Shown here piece by piece: positions 6,302 through 7,979 of a stretch of 7,979 nucleotides of DNA; the stretch's first letter is position 1, and each line of letters begins with the position of its first letter. The position numbers and the translations under genes were made by a program. Source of the stretch: an uncultured Blautia sp. GTDB lineage: Bacteria > Bacillota > Clostridia > Lachnospirales > Lachnospiraceae. Under the pieces are notes generated by a model. It saw only the letters and a list, made by a program, of their open reading frames with translations. It was not told where the DNA came from and did no database searches. Location of the stretch: assembly GCA_934371915.1 (NCBI GenBank), contig CAKROE010000106.1:1-7979 (forward strand), read 5' to 3'.

Positions 6302-7522
6302 ATGAAAAAAAATAATTTCTTTACAAGCCTGCCTTTCAAACTGTTGGTCGGTGTTATCATCGGCATCATTGCAGGTATCATTTTAAACAAAACGGATGGT
6401 GCTTCACTGACTGTTGCGATTCTGAATATCGTTGTTACAGTGAAATATGTTCTCGGGCAGCTCATTAACTTCTGTGTACCACTGATCATCATCGGTTTTA
6501 TCGCACCGTCGATCACAAAGCTCGGCAACAGTGCCTCCCGTATGCTGGGTGTTGCTCTTGTAATTGCTTATGTATCTTCTATCGGTGCAGCTCTTTTTTC
6601 CACAGGTGCAGGATATGTACTTATCCCACATCTCTCCATTGTTACCGATGTAGAAGGACTTAAGACACTTCCGGAAGTCGTATTCGAACTTTCCATTCCA
6701 CAGATCATGTCCGTTATGAGTGCTCTGGTATTTTCTATCATGGTAGGTCTTGCTGCTACATGGAATCAGACAAAACTGATCACAGGTATACTTGATGAAT
6801 TCCAGAAAATTGTGCTTTCCATCGTATCCAAGATCATTATTCCGATTCTTCCGTTCTTTATCGCACTTACTTTCTGCGGACTTGCTTACGAAGGATCTAT
6901 TACCAAACAGCTTCCGGTATTCCTTCAGGTTATCGTAATCGTACTGATTGGTCACTTTATCTGGATGGCACTGCTCTATTTTCTTGCCGGCGCATACTCA
7001 CATGAAAACCCGATGGAAGTTGTTCGCCACTATGGACCGGCTTATCTGACTGCAGTAGGAACCATGTCCTCTGCTGCTACTCTTGCAGTTGCTCTTCAGT
7101 GTGCAGGCAAAGCAAAACCTCTTCGTAAAGATATGGTACAGTTTGGTATTCCTCTTTTTGCCAACATCCATCTCTGCGGATCTGTTCTTACTGAAGTATT
7201 TTTTGTTATGACTATTTCAAAGATCCTGTATGGCTCTATCCCGGCACCTGGCACCATGATTCTTTTCTGCCTGCTGCTCGGAATCTTCGCACTCGGAGCA
7301 CCTGGCGTTCCTGGAGGAACTGTTATGGCATCCCTCGGACTGATCACCGGAGTTCTCGGTTTCAATGAAACCGGTACTGCTCTCATGCTGACGATCTTTG
7401 CCCTTCAGGACAGCTTTGGTACAGCATGTAACGTTACAGGCGACGGTGCACTTACCCTTATCCTCACCGGATATGCCAAGAGACATCATATCGAAGAACA
7501 GAATATCAGCGTAGATTTATAA
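6302..7522 (+). CDS. SDF/DAACS-family cation:amino acid symporter, probably for a neutral amino acid
   Basis: This is a membrane transporter of the glutamate/dicarboxylate:cation symporter fold (GltPh, SstT and ASCT relatives), 406 residues, without a cleavable signal. Hydrophobic segments run throughout. The re-entrant loop HP1 carries GTMSSAATLAVAL (about 253-265), HP2 carries GAPGVPGGTVM (about 332-342), and TM8 carries QDSFGTACNVTGDG (about 369-382). Aligned by eye to GltPh, Asp394 (substrate amino group), Asn401 and Asp405 are kept. Arg397, which binds the side-chain carboxylate, is Gly373. The TM7 motif NMDGT reads HLCGS (290-294). An acidic substrate is therefore unlikely; Cys, Ser, Ala or Thr is more plausible. 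The ATG at 6302 is preferred because AGGGGGA lies about ten bases upstream. An in-frame ATG at 6260 would overlap the upstream gene and add a poorly conserved 14-residue extension. It is the second gene of the cyuA unit and ends before a strong terminator. Confidence 0.9.
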   Translation: MKKNNFFTSLPFKLLVGVIIGIIAGIILNKTDGASLTVAILNIVVTVKYVLGQLINFCVPLIIIGFIAPSITKLGNSASRMLGVALVIAYVSSIGAALFSTGAGYVLIPHLSIVTDVEGLKTLPEVVFELSIPQIMSVMSALVFSIMVGLAATWNQTKLITGILDEFQKIVLSIVSKIIIPILPFFIALTFCGLAYEGSITKQLPVFLQVIVIVLIGHFIWMALLYFLAGAYSHENPMEVVRHYGPAYLTAVGTMSSAATLAVALQCAGKAKPLRKDMVQFGIPLFANIHLCGSVLTEVFFVMTISKILYGSIPAPGTMILFCLLLGIFALGAPGVPGGTVMASLGLITGVLGFNETGTALMLTIFALQDSFGTACNVTGDGALTLILTGYAKRHHIEEQNISVDL

Positions 7523-7568
7523 ATTCATATTCTGTCCATTAAACTACTTATTATACTGCCAATATAAG

Positions 7569-7611
7569 ACCGGAGGATTTTGTCAGCTTGACAAAGTTCT
7601 CCGGTTTCTTC
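7569..7611 (+). terminator. Intrinsic terminator of the cyuA-transporter unit
   Basis: A 16-base-pair stem (7569-7584 with 7590-7605, beginning ACCGGAG and ending CTCCGGT, with two G-T pairs) closes a 5-base loop AGCTT. It is followed by the pyrimidine-rich tail TTCTTC, and TTT overlaps the stem end. It lies about 47 bases after the transporter stop codon. The stem is strong, but the T tract is interrupted by C, so termination may be incomplete. Confidence 0.8.
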
Positions 7612-7617
7612 TATACT
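7588..7617 (+). promoter_or_regulatory. Promoter of pyrC embedded in the preceding terminator
   Basis: A perfect TTGACA (7588-7593) begins in the last two loop bases of the terminator hairpin and continues into its 3' arm. After an 18-base spacer comes TATACT (7612-7617). Transcription would start near 7624, about 64 bases before the pyrC ATG. No better promoter lies between the terminator and pyrC. A second TATACT at 7552-7557 lacks a -35 and lies before the terminator. Confidence 0.7.
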
Positions 7618-7630
7618 GAATTTAATTTAG

Positions 7631-7673
7631 TGACAGTGAGCAAAAGAACTGGCAATATCCTCTTGCACTGTCA
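7631..7673 (+). promoter_or_regulatory. Leader hairpin immediately upstream of the pyrC ribosome binding site
   Basis: TGACAGTG (7631-7638) and CACTGTCA (7666-7673) are perfect 8-base inverted arms. With a 2-base bulge, CAA/TTG can extend the stem. The hairpin ends one to two bases before the purine-rich AAGGGAG Shine-Dalgarno sequence (7675-7681). No T tract follows, so it is not a terminator. It could modulate translation or act as a DNA operator near the transcription start. I do not see the PyrR-binding anti-antiterminator consensus. Confidence 0.5.
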
Positions 7674-7687
7674 GAAGGGAGAAAACT

Positions 7688-7979
7688 ATGCTTCTTAAAA
7701 ATGGTCATCTTATTGATCCGGCTACCCGAACCACCGCACCTCTGGACATCCGTATTACAAACGGTATTATCACTGAACTTGCCCAGGACCTTGCTCCGCA
7801 GAATGAAGAAGAAATTCTTGATCTTTCAGGACTGACTGTAGCTCCGGGATTAGTCGATACACACGTGCATTTTCGTGATCCGGGACTCACTTACAAAGAA
7901 GATATCCATACCGGTTCACTTGCAGCTGCAAAGGGTGGATTTACCTCTGTCATCTGTATGGCAAACACAAAGCCTACTG
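7688..7979 (+). CDS. pyrC: Dihydroorotase, class I, N-terminal 97 residues (cut by the window edge)
   Basis: Dihydroorotase interconverts N-carbamoyl-L-aspartate and L-dihydroorotate, the third step of de novo pyrimidine synthesis, in the cytosol with bound zinc. The fragment starts MLLKNGHLIDPATRTTAPLD, typical of the composite beta-domain of class I amidohydrolases. It then shows LTVAPGLVDTHVHFRDPG (49-66). His59 and His61 are zinc ligands, and Arg63 is the conserved substrate-binding arginine. GGFTSVICMANTKPT follows, with Asn93 the conserved substrate-binding residue. Allantoinase and hydantoinase share this fold, but the HFRDPG and MANTKP pair points to dihydroorotase. The start at 7688 has GGGAG six bases upstream. 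It has its own promoter and leader hairpin, separate from the amino acid genes to the left. Downstream genes cannot be seen. Confidence 0.93.
   Translation, partial: MLLKNGHLIDPATRTTAPLDIRITNGIITELAQDLAPQNEEEILDLSGLTVAPGLVDTHVHFRDPGLTYKEDIHTGSLAAAKGGFTSVICMANTKPT

Noticed and set aside
6404..6955. A 183-codon open frame on the minus strand inside the transporter gene
   Set aside because: It lies entirely antisense to a clearly conserved membrane protein, is rich in Lys, Cys, Asn and Asp in a pattern expected from reversing hydrophobic codons, and has no family resemblance I recognise.
7552..7557. TATACT as a -10 box for pyrC
   Set aside because: No acceptable -35 lies 16-18 bases upstream and the transcript would run straight into the terminator; TATACT at 7612-7617 with a perfect TTGACA is better.
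7624..7687. PyrR attenuator in the pyrC leader
   Set aside because: No PyrR-binding consensus, no antiterminator/terminator pair and no T tract after the leader hairpin.
1..7979. CRISPR array, insertion sequence, prophage or toxin-antitoxin system
   Set aside because: No spaced repeats, terminal inverted repeats, transposase, integrase or small toxin-like gene pair were seen; gene order and composition look like core chromosome.

Overview
The window looks like chromosomal DNA of an anaerobic Firmicute, most likely a Clostridia member of the Lachnospiraceae type. This rests on the gene order rpsF-ssb-rpsR-gdpP-rplI-dnaB, strong AGGAGG-type ribosome binding sites, a zinc-type (CxxC) S18, a GdpP-type c-di-AMP phosphodiesterase, and an oxygen-sensitive Fe-S cysteine desulfidase family gene. 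The genus cannot be fixed from sequence reading alone. I see no mobile element, CRISPR array, tRNA or rRNA.

Left part (1-4860, minus strand): a conserved replication and translation block read right to left. It starts at a clear sigma-A promoter (4768-4796) and a structured leader, followed by rpsF, ssb and rpsR, and ends in a strong intrinsic terminator (3480-3530). A second unit then starts at an extended -10 promoter (3412-3417) and carries gdpP, rplI and dnaB. gdpP and rplI overlap by 4 bases, and dnaB runs off the left edge of the window.

Middle part (4860-7605, plus strand, divergent from rpsF): a two-gene unit. The first gene encodes a CyuA-type L-cysteine desulfidase family protein with the GCTEP motif and two cysteines 40 residues apart. 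The second encodes a transporter of the glutamate/dicarboxylate:cation symporter (SDF/DAACS) fold. Its substrate-site residues differ from those of acidic amino acid transporters: the side-chain-carboxylate arginine is replaced by Gly and the NMDGT motif reads HLCGS. Together they suggest uptake and breakdown of a small neutral amino acid, probably cysteine or serine, to pyruvate, ammonia and (for cysteine) sulfide. The unit ends in a 16-bp-stem hairpin.

Right part (7588-7979): the promoter of the next gene, a class I dihydroorotase (pyrC, truncated by the window edge), appears to be built into that terminator. Its -35 box TTGACA begins in the hairpin loop and the -10 TATACT lies just after the T-rich tail. 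A second hairpin sits in the pyrC leader directly before the Shine-Dalgarno sequence.

Most of the window is ordinary core genome. The parts most worth a second look are the cysteine desulfidase/atypical SDF transporter pair, the overlapping terminator-promoter, and the candidate regulatory dyads before gdpP, cyuA and pyrC.
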